Below, one piece after another: positions 36,356-47,956 of a stretch of 64,000 bases of DNA (its first letter is position 1; each line of letters opens with the position of its first letter). Made by a program: the position numbers and the translations under genes. The notes beneath the pieces were generated by a model. That model had not been told where the DNA came from and did no database searches. It saw only the letters and a list, made by a program, of their open reading frames with translations. The DNA comes from Pezicula radicicola (taxonomy: Eukaryota; Ascomycota; Leotiomycetes; Helotiales; Dermateaceae), in assembly GCA_003008705.1 (NCBI GenBank), contig PDUO01000034.1, forward strand, positions 1 to 64,000. Direction: 5' to 3'.

Positions 36356-37034
36356 ATGTCACCATCGAATTTAACCCAGCCAAACAGTACCCCAGCTACG
36401 CCCGCCTTGGAAGCACTCTATCCTATCACAACAAACCATAAGACCTTTGCGAGTAAAGAACCCGAGACACATCAAATCAATTGGCTAAGTGTTGACATTA
36501 CTCCTCGTAGGATCGACTAGCTCCCGACAATGACGAATACCGTAAAACAATGCTCGACTTTATGTCGGATAGCCCATCCCCAATCACAGAGACACAAGCC
36601 AAACTCAGCTCCATCTTCGCCAACGACCCTGAGCTGTTGTCTACATACTCTCCTTTTTTGAACTATCCAGAAGATACGCCTGCCGATCGTGATGCAGCAC
36701 GCACAGAGCTTTTCCGTGCATCTGAAATCTCACGGTTTGACATTACCCCATTTCCTCCTGGTTTTAGCCCTGAAGAATTCACTAAAGTTATAAAGGCAAG
36801 CTACAATTATCCATATTTATACTACATATTAAGGAAGTAGAACTTAAATGCTTGAATACTACTAACGCAGCACGATAGGAACGGCTTGGCCAACCTGTTC
36901 TCGATCTCTTTATGCGTACATACCTGAAGGGGCCGCAAAATAATATGGCAGGGATAACAAGGCCAGTCTTGATAGAGCAGTTGAAGGGTGATAATGACTT
37001 GTTGCGTAGACATGAATATCTATGGCCGAAATAG
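36356..37034 (+). CDS. small protein of unknown function with a GC-AG intron
   Basis: Three exons, 36356-36452, 36521-36795 and 36879-37034 (175 residues). Intron 1 (68 nt) has GTAAAG and a CTAG acceptor. Intron 2 (36796-36878) appears to use a GC donor (AAG|GCAAGC), a TACTAAC-type branch (ctactaacg) and an ATAG acceptor; both junctions are codon-phased. A GT alternative (AAA|GTTATA) nine bases earlier also keeps frame. The protein is acidic and soluble: an N-terminal Ser/Thr/Pro stretch (MSPSNLTQPNSTPAT), a segment with ITETQAKLSSIFANDPELLS, and a C-terminal helical stretch (ERLGQPVLDLFMRTYLKG). No family is recognised. Confidence 0.58.
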
Positions 37035-37506
37035 AGTGGTGACTTCTAGTGATGAGTGTTATGCATGAAAGGGGTCATGTCACATGATAATTTTACACCT
37101 CACTGTTCAACAATGGCACTATTCTCTCACTGAATTTCCAAAGCACAATAAATACCAATAAATACCTTGAAACTATCCTCCATATAGTGAGCTCTTTGTA
37201 TGTGGCAATATATCACTCTGTGTATTTCAGAAGGTGCCTCTTGTGTATCGTTAATAAGCGAAAGACAGTGATTAGCAGGTACTTCCTTTTGTATTGTATC
37301 GAATCTAGACCTCCTCGCTTGCTAGTCCAATAACTCCCGAGCACAGCCGAAAGTTTCTGTATTTACTTCCCTGAATCGACCCTGAATAAGTAGATTAAAG
37401 ACAGTGGACAGATTTCAAACACATAGAATTAAACTATCATTGCAATTAACGGTCGAACTTACTAATAAAACGAATACGAAGGCGTCGAACTGATTCCCAA
37501 AAAACC
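37035..37506. other. intergenic spacer
   Basis: Lies between two convergent genes and probably holds their 3' untranslated regions. Nothing else was recognised. Confidence 0.45.
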
Positions 37507-38617
37507 TCAAATGAATGGATTGACCTGGTCTTCAGTCCACCCCCAGAACTTCAACCCAATTCCAGTACCACCCTCTGCCTCCGTCTTCGTCGCATCGACT
37601 AGGTCTTTCCGAAGTGCCATGAATCTACCCCAAGGAACAACTAAAAAGTGTTAGTCAAATATCTCATATATATCGATCTAGTCGCCATCGTAAAAAAAAA
37701 ACACTTACCCCAAACCCCAGAATTTTCAATAGTAATTTTCGGTGACATTGCCGCAAATAATGCGGTATATGCACCATAAACAGGTGGATACTGAAGAAGA
37801 TACCGTATGATCAATTGTCTCAAAAACCCTTGGGTACGGAGCAGTTCCGTGTGAAGATTTCCTGGATTCAAGGGCACGCTGACAATGCCATCTGCTTTAT
37901 AACGCTTTGCAAATTCCACAGCATGTAGATAATTCCCAGCTTTACTAACACCATACTTATAACTAGGGTTCTTTTCTTGGTGATAATCCAAGTTGTCAAG
38001 TGGGACACCACCAGTTGGGGTTAGCAGTTCTATCGCGGATGATGCAACCCAAATCACGCGCACTGTGTTTGGGGGCTCGATTTTGGCTGTTGATATGAGG
38101 ATTGGCGTTAGGAGTTTTGTGAACAGGAAGGTTCCTACGTTGTTTACACCGATGTGAAGTTCATAGCCCTGTGCACTCTTCGATCCCTGTGGCGGTCCCA
38201 TAATACCGGCATTGTTGAACAGGACATGCAACTTCGTCTCCAAGGCGAGAAATTCTTCGGCTGACGTCTTAACTTTTGCCAAGTCGCTGAGGTCCAATTG
38301 TAAAAATATCAATTTTCCTTTGGACTCTGGTGTTGCCTTCTTGATTTCTTCTATTGCCTTGTTTGCCTTGTCTTCGGACCTGGCACCAATGTAGACCTTT
38401 GCATGTTTCGAGTAGAGGATTCGAGCTAATTCCTTGCCAATTCCACTGTTTGCGCCAGTCACTATGTAGACCTGCAAAGAATATCAATTGAGTGGCCCCT
38501 CCGTGGGAACTTGGGAAAACTCACTTTGCCATGAAGATTCGACAGGTCTTTGTCCGTAAAACCGGGCTTGGGAGGGTACATTTGCGTCAAGACGCTTGAT
38601 ATTGACGGACGTGGCAT
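37507..38617 (-). CDS. short-chain dehydrogenase/reductase
   Basis: Three exons on the minus strand: 38617-38525, 38471-37709 and 37640-37507 (329 residues). Introns have GTGAGT/TGCAG and GTAAGT/TTTAG. The nucleotide-binding motif TGANSGIG lies at about residues 36-43. An acidic LDLSDL follows, then NNAG at the end of beta-4, and the active-site YKYGVSKAGN (Tyr-x-x-x-Lys) near residue 205. The N-terminal MYPPKPGFT and C-terminal LKFWGWTEDQVNP segments are typical of a group of fungal classical SDRs of the retinol-dehydrogenase type. The substrate is unknown. The start matches the fungal family opening and places the first intron just before the Rossmann fold. Confidence 0.9.
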
Positions 38618-39229
38618 TGTGACCCCTATATTTGGACCTGGGAAACACGGTTATGACTTCGGTATCTGAGTAGACGGTTGAGTGAAAACGGAGGTTAAGC
38701 GAGAAGTTAAGCGATAGAGGTAGACGTCGTAGAACTACAACTGTGATAACTGAAGAAATGCTCCGCCCAAGGAACAAATGGATGATTTTGATCTTTATAT
38801 ATACCAATTTGTACAGTGTCCATCTAATATATCTGACCTGAACCTCAAAACCTGACGTAATGGATTAACAAGCTAGCCTATCAGGGCAGTGTAAATCTCA
38901 CAAAATATAATTACCGTTTACGGCATCCACGCTAGACAAACCTAGCTAAGTCGCAATTCATTTTGACCAGTTCTTCGAAAGTGATACGAAAGATATCAAC
39001 ATTCTTCCCCGAGGTATCTGCTATGCATCCCCCTTGATCTCCAATGCTGTGCCACAAAAAAACATAATAAGCGAGCTTATGAGGTCAAAATCCCTGCCAC
39101 CTCCAGAATTTCCTTTTACGGCACTCACGCTAACCGAATCCATCCAAGCCATATTTCACCACAATGTAACGAGAGTCGTCCGCTCACTATGGTTGCCAAC
39201 CTCATCATCACAAATCATCAAACGACATC
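38618..39229. other. divergent intergenic region
   Basis: The upstream regions of the SDR (-) and the transcription-factor-like gene (+). An open frame from 39034 overlaps the latter's start in another frame and shows no zinc cluster or other domain. Confidence 0.45.
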
Positions 39230-41251
39230 ATGAATGGCAGCACACATTCAATAATCCGAGACGAGAATGGTTATTTCCGCCATTCCGGTGGATATCCCCT
39301 AGTTGTTATCTTTGACAGCAAAGATGGCGGCGCAAAGGATAAACCACCTGATGATATTTCCTGGCAAGAACCTGTCATAGGATTGCAGACTCAAAACCCC
39401 GAAAAATCTAAAGAAGGTGAGTGACGGAGTTAACGGCCCGAGCCCTTTGAGTGACAGCGAAGTCTAAATACCTTATAGACACTATTCTCATTCAATCCAA
39501 AAAAGCAAAGGCTGATACACAGCCACTGAAATTCGTCAACTACGATAAAAGTAGAAGAACGAAAAGACTCCCTCGAACACACATGATTCAAAACACTCAA
39601 GGACGAAAAGAGGAGCAGGAAGGACCTCTCTCTGCTCACACCACTTTATGCAAGAAAATGTTGCAGTCTAAACCCGGGGAGCTAGCTCCCCAACAAGCCA
39701 TGTCACTTTCTTGGCAACCATTCTCATCGTCAGATCCCTTTACAACATTCCCAGTAAACATGGAACCTCACATGTATCCACTTGTGCACAGCTGTAAGTA
39801 TCGCACTATCACTAACAAACAGCTTCCGTCGTCCCACAAATCCGTTACTACAAAACCTTTCCAAGAATAATACATGGGTACACATGCTAACAATCAATCT
39901 TCCTAATAGACCTCTCCATAACCACCAACCTAACAAGCTCAAATCCCTTCAAACCAAACAGTACCTCAGATGTAACAACACAAGACAGCGGCGGCTGGTT
40001 CCCCCTAGCAATGACAGACGCGGCTCTATTCCACTCACTCCTCTGCGGTGCAGCCCTCTTCATGGACCTCCAAACAGGAAGAAGGGAATCACTTCAAAAA
40101 CTACAACATATGAAAGAAGCTATTCATCTCCTGAGTACTCGGCTTCAAAACCCTGGTTCGGAGTTATCGGAAAGTACTATTGTTGCGGTTTCACACCTTG
40201 CTGAATACGAGGTATGTATATCCCTTTCATTCGGATTTGGGTTTGATTTTCATTTGAGCTTCATCTTGGGATATGTCAGTTAGCTAATGATTGGGAACGA
40301 TGAACAGTGTATGGTAGGAAATTTCGATAACTGGAGTCTTCATATAGATGGACTTTATAAGATGGTACAAATCAGAGGAGGATTAAAAACTTTGAGCGAA
40401 GTGGTCAAAATCAAAGTGATGAGGTAATAACACTTCCTTAAAGCAATTTCACAGACGATAAGTTTTAACATTGACATAGAGCTGAACTCACCGGTTCCAT
40501 CGGTATACTTTCGAAACCTCGATTTACAGCTCTCGATATAAGCTGTCTATCCCTACCTTACTCACCACTCCAACACACTACCCCAACACTCAGCAACGGG
40601 TTTCAGAACATACTAGAAATATATAACTTCAATAATGATCTAATTAGTATGCTAATCTCACTACAACACCTAACCACAATCCTTAACACTACAACAACAT
40701 CACAACTACCACTCCTAACCCTCGACCAAATATTCACACCTCTCCAATACCACCTCCTCATATTCCAATTTTCCGACCACCAAAATTCTCCAAGCGCCGC
40801 TCTTGAAGAATTATGTTGTCTCGGATGCCTAATATACGTCGAAACCATCTACCGTTTCCATATTAGCCTCAACATGGATAGAGTTCCTAAAACAGTACTA
40901 TCAACAAACGACGCCCTTATCCGAAAACTGAAATCTTGTTTTGAATCTCTTGATCTAGATAATACCAATATAACACAAGTTACACAAACCAAAGAACTTT
41001 CCTTGTGGATACTTTTTATAGGAGGTATTGCTGTGATTGGTACCAGAGAGCGAGCATGGTTAGTAGCTCGATTAGTGAAGTTGGTTAGAGAGTTGCAGAT
41101 TTGTAGTTGGGAGGATGTGAGGTCGTTATTGAGGAGGTTTTGGTGGATTGATAGGATTCTTGAGGATAATTGTAGGGATTTGTGGGACGAGGTGTGGATT
41201 ACTGTTACTGTGATTTTTGGGGATGATTCTTTGGTATCTGAGAATTTGTGA
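39230..41251 (+). CDS. fungal transcription-factor-domain protein without a visible zinc cluster
   Basis: Five exons: 39230-39416, 39479-39793, 39910-40211, 40308-40423 and 40480-41251 (563 residues). Donors are GTGAGT, GTAAGT, GTATGT and GTAATA, and every acceptor is YAG. The C-terminal 380 residues follow the Fungal_trans_2 (DUF3468) layout: PHMYPLVH, then WFPLAMTDAALFHSLLCGAA, a helix with ESLQKLQHMKEAIHLLSTRL, HIDGLYKMVQIRGGL, and a long C-terminal helical region ending WDEVW. Proteins of this kind usually carry an N-terminal Zn(II)2Cys6 cluster. Here the first 160 residues have no Cys6 pattern, only a basic stretch (KSRRTKRLPRTH). It may lack DNA binding, or an upstream exon was missed. 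Confidence 0.78.
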
Positions 41252-41981
41252 GGATGAGAATGGGCGGGGATGGAGCTGGGAGTTTTGGGAGTTGGATTTT
41301 GCTATTTTGGGACGGATGGCAAAGTGCTGGATAGTATCTGCTCTACGTAAATAGCTTCATAACTTCTTGTACAAGTGTTGAGAATATGCTCAAGGACGTC
41401 CAATTCATATTTATACTATACATAGTAGAAATACTAGGCATCATTACAAAACCCATCCTAGATCCTAGTAACATCTAGACACTTGTATAGACTTATAATC
41501 CCAAATTATTAACCTTATAGAGGTCATTTCACATACAGAAAGCAAGAGGACTGAGCAAGAATCGTTGTTAATGCGTACAGCCCAACCTTTGGTCCTGTTA
41601 TATTTAGAAGTTGCTGAGATGCAATAGGCATTCATCGCCTTAGTTATTGAGCGGGAAATTTCCAAGTATGCAAACTCACTCTTTCATATATAGTGAGGCA
41701 CGTGATCCACCTACAACATATATACCGGTCTAAACTACAGCCCCCTTATACGATCACTGCATTTTTTTTTTAAATGGAATTAGAATGTCGTCTTTTTCGT
41801 ATCATAACACTGCTCGTAATAAATATTCATGCCACCTGTCGCTCTTTGTTACACCCAATACCTCGAATACTGCTCACCACCTTCGTATCCATTCACAGTT
41901 TTTGCTTTTCCCCCAAACACCAAAGCTCCTCCAAACGCACAAAGGGTATCCATACTACATATATAGCCTCCTTTCTAAAAA
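41252..41981. other. intergenic spacer
   Basis: Lies between two convergent genes. No gene was recognised. The right end is the 3' untranslated region of the SS18-like gene. Confidence 0.45.
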
Positions 41982-43772
41982 TCATCTATTTGCAGGCGGT
42001 TGCTGCTGTTGTTGTTGTTGTTGTTGTTGTTGCTGGTGCTGCATTTGCTGCATATTTTGTTGAATATTTTGATGCATGTTTTGCTGCATGTTCTGCTGCA
42101 TGTTTTGTTGGACTTGTTGATGTTGCTGTTGCTGCTTGGCTTGCTGTTCCATCCGCTGCTGCATCTGTGCTTTTAACATCTGTTGATTATCCATTTGTCC
42201 TTGGCCTTGACCTTGAGCCTGACCCTGAGCCTGTCCTTGACCCTGGGTTTGGGCTTGACCCTGCGGCTTCTTCATAACCGGTTGCATCGGCGGCTCTTTA
42301 TTCGGATCGACACCAGGAAAGAGTGCTTGCAGCTTTTGATACTGCTCTCTCAATATTGACTCGCCTTTCTCCTCATCTTGGTCTCCACCTTCTTTAGTTT
42401 CTGACTTAGGTTTAGGGGAGGTAGTTGCAGGAGATGTAGGTTTCGAGCCTAGAGGTGGTGCGCTCATGATTGCCGGATGAGGGGGGATTTGTGAAGAAGG
42501 TTTATGTGACCTATCGGCGATGGCAGCAAGGTATGCCAAATTGCATTGAAGTCGGCGCATGCATCTATTTAATCACCAATTAGCAAAATCCACAACTTAT
42601 CAGGAATTTAAAAGCGTACTCCTTCCACTTCGCAGCTTTGGACTCGGTCTTCTCCTTCTCAGCTCCATCTTTCTCTCCGGAAGCAGACTCAGGACTATTC
42701 GCGGTATTCTCTTTTTGTAAAGCCTGTAACCGAACAGCTTCTTTCAATAACTCCGAGTTGATCTCTAGCAACAGGCTAACTCTTTCTTTCTCGCGGCTCT
42801 CCGACCCCGGGCTCAGTGGCGTGGCTGGCATTTGTGATGCCGCATTGCCAGCTCCTGGAGGGAAGTTTGGTGTCTGTGGTGTTATTACCCCTCCTCCACC
42901 TTGCTGTTGCGGATTGCTGGGAGTTTGCAAATGCTGTTGATTGGAATGTGGATTAGAGGTCTGAGGCGTGGAAAATTGTGATTGTTGGAGTGGCGCAGAA
43001 TTGGGAGGTGTCCCTTGAGGTGCACCGCCATATGGAGAAGGGCGTGGCCCAGAGTTTGGCTGAGGAGTAGAAGTCGAAGAAGGGGGGTGCATGCGTTGTT
43101 GCTGTTGCTGCTGTAGCATATTGGACTGGGTTGCGCTCATTTGGAAGGCCGGCGCATTGGGCGCGGAAGGTATATAGTTTGGAGCAAGAGGGGCTGAGGC
43201 TGTTGTTGCAGTCGGCATGCTTGCCCCGTATGGAGAGCTCGTGTAAGGAGTTTGGTATGGAGATGCAACTGTGTATATTTATCAGTGATGTTTGCCTAAA
43301 AGGAAAGCGCGTTTTGAGTGCTGTATTTCAGGAAGCAGCCATTCTCTCATCAATAGCCCTCGGGAACAAAGCTTTTGATCTCGCCCATCCACAGATTCCC
43401 AGAAACAATGAGAACAAGAGAGTCGAATCATGACGCGCACATAGCTGGGGAGGGCACGAAGATAAACAACTCCTGCAGAGGGGTGCAACGCAACGTACCG
43501 TGTCCAGCACCAGCATGCGCCAATCCGGTATTCTGCATCATCCCCCCATTATTCCCAGGACCTCCATACATGTTCGGGCCGGGGGCGTGGTTAGGACCAG
43601 CGCCATAGGGATGCTGTGGCTGCTGCTGCTGTGGCTGACCCGGGTTATACATCATATTCTGCTGGTGCTGGTGCTGGTGCTGGTGCTGTTGTTGGAGGTG
43701 CTGCTGGGGATTCTGTTGCGGTGGTCCATTGTGGTTTGGGGTGCCAAACCCGTACGAGGGCGCATACATCAT
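41982..43772 (-). CDS. SS18/Snf11-like (SSXT) SWI/SNF subunit with poly-Q tail
   Basis: Three exons on the minus strand: 43772-43499, 43268-42620 and 42564-41982 (501 residues from the first safe ATG). Introns 43269-43498 and 42565-42619 have GTACGT and GTACGC donors with ACAG and ATAG acceptors. The second junction joins VSLLLEINSELLKEAVRLQ and a Lys/Glu linker to MRRLQCNLAYLAAIADRS. This matches the SNH (SSXT) domain of SS18, which ends NLxYLAxIAD and tethers SS18 to the SWI/SNF ATPase. N- and C-terminal regions are low-complexity Q/P/G/N with a Q12 run near the end. An in-frame open stretch continues above 43772 to an acceptor-like CCTAACCTAG at about 43842, so a short upstream coding exon may exist. 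Confidence 0.8.
41998..42260 (-). repeat. glutamine-codon microsatellite
   Basis: CAA/CAG/CAT-rich tract (GTT/GCT triplets on the plus strand) encodes poly-Q and QNMQ repeats, followed by GQAQ dipeptide repeats. It is expected to vary in length between strains. Confidence 0.8.
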
Positions 43773-44289
43773 GGGGTTTGCGACAGGGGGGGGCACTGGG
43801 AAGGCTTGCGGGATGGAGCTAGGTTAGGCAGGCCATGTGTCGAATAGGTTCGGATGTGATGGATAGAATGGGATTTCTGAGGCAGCGGAACTAGGATACG
43901 GTCCCAGCGAGCCTTCTTGTTGTCGGTATGCCGGTTGTGGAGGTGTATGGAGGAGAACGCATGATCCTGCATTGGCGAGACGAACCGAAAAACGACGCTA
44001 AGGTAGTGAGTGGCCACAGGTCAATGCTCCTGCACAACCTGCTCATGCACGGCATCACATTCATCACTCTTTCTAAATCAAATGGCTGAGATACCCCTTC
44101 ATGTCTTGGAGGAGCGACGGGAAGGGGAATTGAGGGTGTGGGCGAATGAGTATGGCACAAAGTAGTGTTGGTCCGCGTTACAGCCTTGCCGTACGAATGC
44201 CGTTTGAGGTTTCACAGCGACAGTGAGAGGAACCATACGAACATACCGCTTGATCGGCGTGGAGAACAAGCCCAATAATAGCTTCTAGG
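43773..44289. other. upstream region of the SS18-like gene
   Basis: Contains open frames on the minus strand, with possible starts at 44080 and 43976. None could be joined in phase to the SS18-like exon with good splice sites. It probably holds the promoter and a 5' untranslated intron. Confidence 0.4.
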
Positions 44290-44771
44290 CTAATAACCTA
44301 CTAGTGGGTCGTCACCAGCTTGGTAAGTACCACGGTTCATCTGGGAGTAGAAGTTGGTTGGATCACCAAGCCTCTTCTTGACTCCAGTCCTGAACTTGCT
44401 GGAATTGGCATCACTGGCGCCAAGTGCTTCCAGATGAGTCGGCCCTAGAAGCGAAGAACAGAAAAAAGAAAATACGAATAGATTACAATTATCCCAATAG
44501 TTCGCATCATTGTACTTATTCGGTGTCCTGAAGGCGTAGACAGCAATCTCGTGGGACGAAGTTCCCCCTCTCTTGGAAGCGAAAGTTTGCTTAGGAGCAT
44601 GATACGCAGCTACGAGAGGCGCATATTAGTGGCTATCCGCAGTTCCGGATCAAGGAACCTCTCTACCTGGAACACCTGTATCTGAAGGATGTTGCTTGTG
44701 CTTCTCTGGTCTCAGATCAATGATGGCTGGAATTACATTGGCGGTCCACGAGTAATTAAACCGTGGCCATT
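44290..44771 (-). CDS. conserved-looking protein of unknown function (N-terminus unresolved)
   Basis: Coding character on the minus strand is strong, in blocks. Block 1 (about 44771-44667) reads EWPRFNYSW, then NVIPAIIDLRPEKHKQHPSD. A clear intron (44610-44666; GTAGAG, TCGTAG) leads to block 2 from 44609 (AYHAPKQTFASKRGGTSSHE, then IAVYAFRTPN). Block 3 (44443-44290) reads THLEALGASDANSSKFRTGV and ends in GTYQAGDDPLVGY. Blocks 2 and 3 are in a common frame if a short 42-nt intron (GTAATC donor, TCTAG acceptor) is removed after YWDN. The first exon, upstream of an acceptor at about 44772, was not found. No family is recognised. Short aromatic and glycine-containing motifs and conserved-type splicing suggest a real gene. 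Confidence 0.55.
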
Positions 44772-45700
44772 CTTCGGGCGAAAATAATGTACAAGTTCAG
44801 ACAGTTTGATCGACTTAGTGCCGAGTTCATACCTCACATTTGGCCAGACGAGTCTATAAACTGTCTTTGAAAGCTTGTTGTTGCTACAGGAATCCTAGGA
44901 CTTCAATATCGACATAGAAGGTTGTATTGGCAGAATATATCTGGGTTGATTGAGCACTTCTATGATACCCATACTCTGGTTGCGTTTGCTAGGGTGGAAA
45001 ATAAACTTTTGACTTGGTCATAGTACTTGATGAGTACGTTACAGCTCCTAAAGGTGACCTCGAATCGTAGAGGCAGGGCACTGCACAAGTATGGCCTTTA
45101 GTTTCCAACATCCGAGCAAAGACGATAACTGATTGGCCCTGGCTCTCTCCCAATTTTGGAATTACGAGTTACAACCGAATTTGATAGTAGAAATTCGCCG
45201 CTTTCTCTCCTTGGCCTTGGCCCAGCGAAGTGACCCAAAGATGATTTAATTATGGGTTTCGTATCTGTTCGAATACCATTTACGGATTTCGCTTCGCTTA
45301 ACCTCCTCCTTTCAAGTGAACAAGTGAATTAGCACAACACCAAAAGCCCCCAAAAATAAGAATATGGATTCGCTTGGCAACATAAAATAAGAAAAAACCT
45401 CAATTAGAAATCGGGAGCAGTGTAATAGTAATAGAATTTAAAAATGGCAAAACTGTAGACACTGATTTTTTGTATTTGGCGGTAACCTCTTAGGAGGAGC
45501 ACTTCAAGCTTTGCTTTTACATCCATAGCAACTTAACCAACCCAGATTTTGAGTGTTAGTTATCGAGTGCAACTGTAATATGGGATGTCAAAGATCCTTA
45601 CAGGTGCTAGCTCTCGGTTTAGCGATGGAGGAAAGTTGCTTATTAGGATTTATATAGCCAAAACACGCTAGCGAGAAAATTTAAATCATGTGATACTATT

Positions 45701-45719
45701 TACCTACCTAAGGTAGGTA
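45701..45719. repeat. short inverted repeat (tacctacctaaggtaggta)
   Basis: Nine-base arms around a single central base, followed directly by a further cctaag. Similar ACCTAAGGT words are scattered in fungal intergenic DNA. It could form a small cruciform or be a protein-binding palindrome. Confidence 0.45.
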
Positions 45720-46012
45720 CCTAAGCATAGCACCTTGATTCTCTTTCTGAATTTCAAGCTGTAACATCGAAGAATCTTTAGCCTGAAGCTTTAAAGCCTC
45801 AATTCTCTCTTATCTAGTATTAAGTTGTCATTAACACTCTTGCGGAACTCATTCAGATATGAATTCTTAAAATTATAATCTCAGAGATTTTTTACCCCTG
45901 GGAAATGAATACTTTGAACAGAGTAAACGAGCAACCAAATTCAAGATATTGATGTTGAAGTCCGAGCGTCTCTACCTACCATAACGAATTGGCTTATAAC
46001 AGAGAATTTTAA

Positions 46013-46062
46013 GTAGGGCAAGTGAGTTACCGAAGTCCAGTGATTTACACAAATTCACTTGT
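46013..46062 (+). repeat. 18-bp-period repeat, locus 4
   Basis: Two units (gggcaagtgagttaccga and agtccagtgatttacaca) in the same orientation as the intron copy at 34886. Confidence 0.55.
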
Positions 46063-46286
46063 GAAAGTGAAGTTTGTAGGCTTGAACCTCCCTACCTAAT
46101 CACCACACTCGGCAAATCTCCGGCGTAACTTGATTTCGGTCCACCGAGGGGCACAACCCCACGTCCTTTAACTTCCTTTAGACTTCAACCTTCAACTCTC
46201 AACTTCACCCTGTCAACACGCAGCACGCGCACCAATTGCGACAGCATCACAACAGAAGTGGTTTCAGAACCCTCGGGTATCAAGAG

Positions 46287-47500
46287 ATGGAGCAAAGTAC
46301 CGAACTGCCCACAATGGCTGATACAGTTACAGCCTCAACCTCAGCCAAACATCACCAAACTGCAATATCTGCGACAGATGCTACCTCTCTCGAAGACCCC
46401 CAAGTTCCCACGGTTTCCAGTCCACTTACTCCCTCCCGTAACTCTCAAGAACCGCCAGCAGGGCATGCCACCCCCCGCAAAATACTATTGTCGACTTATG
46501 AGCGTATGAAGGCAGCTGAAAGAAAGACAATTGGGCCAAACACATCTGAGCGAAAGAAGAAAACTTCAAGGAAGGAACGGCAATTCGTAAAGTTCCCTGA
46601 CCTTCCGAAAGAAGGTTCGTAACCCTCCTACACTGAAGCAACTTGCACAGCTTATTGCATATTTATATTTCACTGTCATATGTTGAAGTCAATTTAAAAC
46701 GAGTCAGACTAACTAGAATTTCAACAGTCCGATTCATGATATGGGAAGAAGCCATTCCATCACGAGTTGTTTATCTTGAGGACGTTACACAGATAGTAGA
46801 ACGAGCAAGACTTGTAAAGCGGCGGATCAAGGATAAAAATGGGCAGGATATCTGCATTTCCCGGTCCAAAATTCCCGACATTCTCTTCACCTGCCAAGAA
46901 GCCTATACGGTAATGTCTAAGCATTACACTCATACCTTCTCATATGAACCCAGAGACAACGCTCAGACATACTTCAACTACAAGAAAGACATCCTGCTTG
47001 TCACTTCTAATCTTAGCTACCCTTCTGATATCCGAGAGGAGGAGCGTTGTATGATTCAGCGCTTAGCTCTTTTGATCCCTCTCCATTGCATTACTACTAC
47101 CCGCTTGGTCTGCAAGACGCTTGAGCAATTTACTTCTCTGAAAACCCTTACGCTGGTTCATGATCATTTCTCTTTGCCAAAAAATCGGAGGGATGACATT
47201 GTCTTTACCAATAACATGAAGCGTATTGGGGGCATGGGTAGTGAAAGTTGCGGCTCTGAGAAGGCCTTGAAGGAGCGTCTGAATCTAGACATGAAGAATC
47301 TCGAATATCGGAGGCAGAAATCTATTTTAGGTGGAAAACCTTGGAAGATGCCGGAACTCCAATATAAATTTGCTCAGAGTGTTTCGCTGGTAAACCTTTT
47401 GGAGAAGGAAGCACGTGAAAGGGAACAGAACTGTAGTCACTTTTCGAGTCCCAGCAAGCGTAGGAAATGCCTGCAATGCGGACCTTTACTTCAACTCTAG
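46287..47500 (+). CDS. 2EXR-domain protein
   Basis: Two exons, 46287-46614 and 46728-47500 (366 residues). The intron (46615-46727) has a GTTCGT donor, an ACTAAC branch and an ACAG acceptor, and splits the domain just as in many relatives. After a Ser/Thr/Pro-rich N-terminus with a basic patch (SERKKKTSRKERQ) comes the 2EXR motif: FVKFPDLPKE, then RFMIWEEAIPSRVVYLE. The motif is abundant in Leotiomycetes and Sordariomycetes, and its biochemical role is not known. The remainder has HYTHTFSYEP and a YFNYKKDILLV strand as in the family, followed by a variable C-terminal region with a basic tail. The first ATG in the open frame was chosen; a second lies 10 codons on. Confidence 0.8.
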
Positions 47501-47956
47501 CATCGGTAGCATTGGGAATTTCGGTGGTGGTAAAGTTACAGTCGTCGACTATAACGACACCAATTCTTGTTCTATCGACATTGGTAGCTAGAAGTGCTAC
47601 ACAAAACAGGATACTTACGTATCACTAAACTACATTAGGTAAACACTCTAGAGAAGGGACCAAATCCATGAGCTGGTTTCCAAATATAGGTATAAGTTAG
47701 ACTCGAATTGAATGTCACCGAGTTCAAACACAATTTTTACGCAAAAAAGGCTTACTGAGTCTTAACCATCAATTATAATCTGCCATCATAACCACTGCTC
47801 AAGCTCACGAAGTTACCTATTCACCTCCAATAAGCACCCTCACCTCGCCAGTGAATGATTCTGAACTGCATCCTTAACTTTAACTAAATAGCAAACCCCT
47901 CCAACTTTCAAACTCTGTCCCTCCCTCCCTTCCCATAATCAATCATTTTCTTCATC
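47501..47956. other. intergenic spacer between convergent genes
   Basis: Nothing was recognised. It probably holds the two 3' untranslated regions. Confidence 0.45.

Larger units (their letters stand above)
44772..46286. other. gene-free region, may hide a first exon
   Basis: No complete gene was recognised. It should contain the start of the minus-strand gene ending at 44290. A near-perfect inverted repeat lies at 45701-45719. A two-unit copy of the 18-bp repeat lies at 46013-46062. The rest is moderately AT-rich. Confidence 0.45.

Noticed and set aside
43891..44160. Minus-strand frame considered as first exon of the SS18-like gene
   Set aside because: Its donor-like GTATCC gives phase 0, while the acceptor at about 43842 needs phase 2, so the parts cannot be joined in frame.
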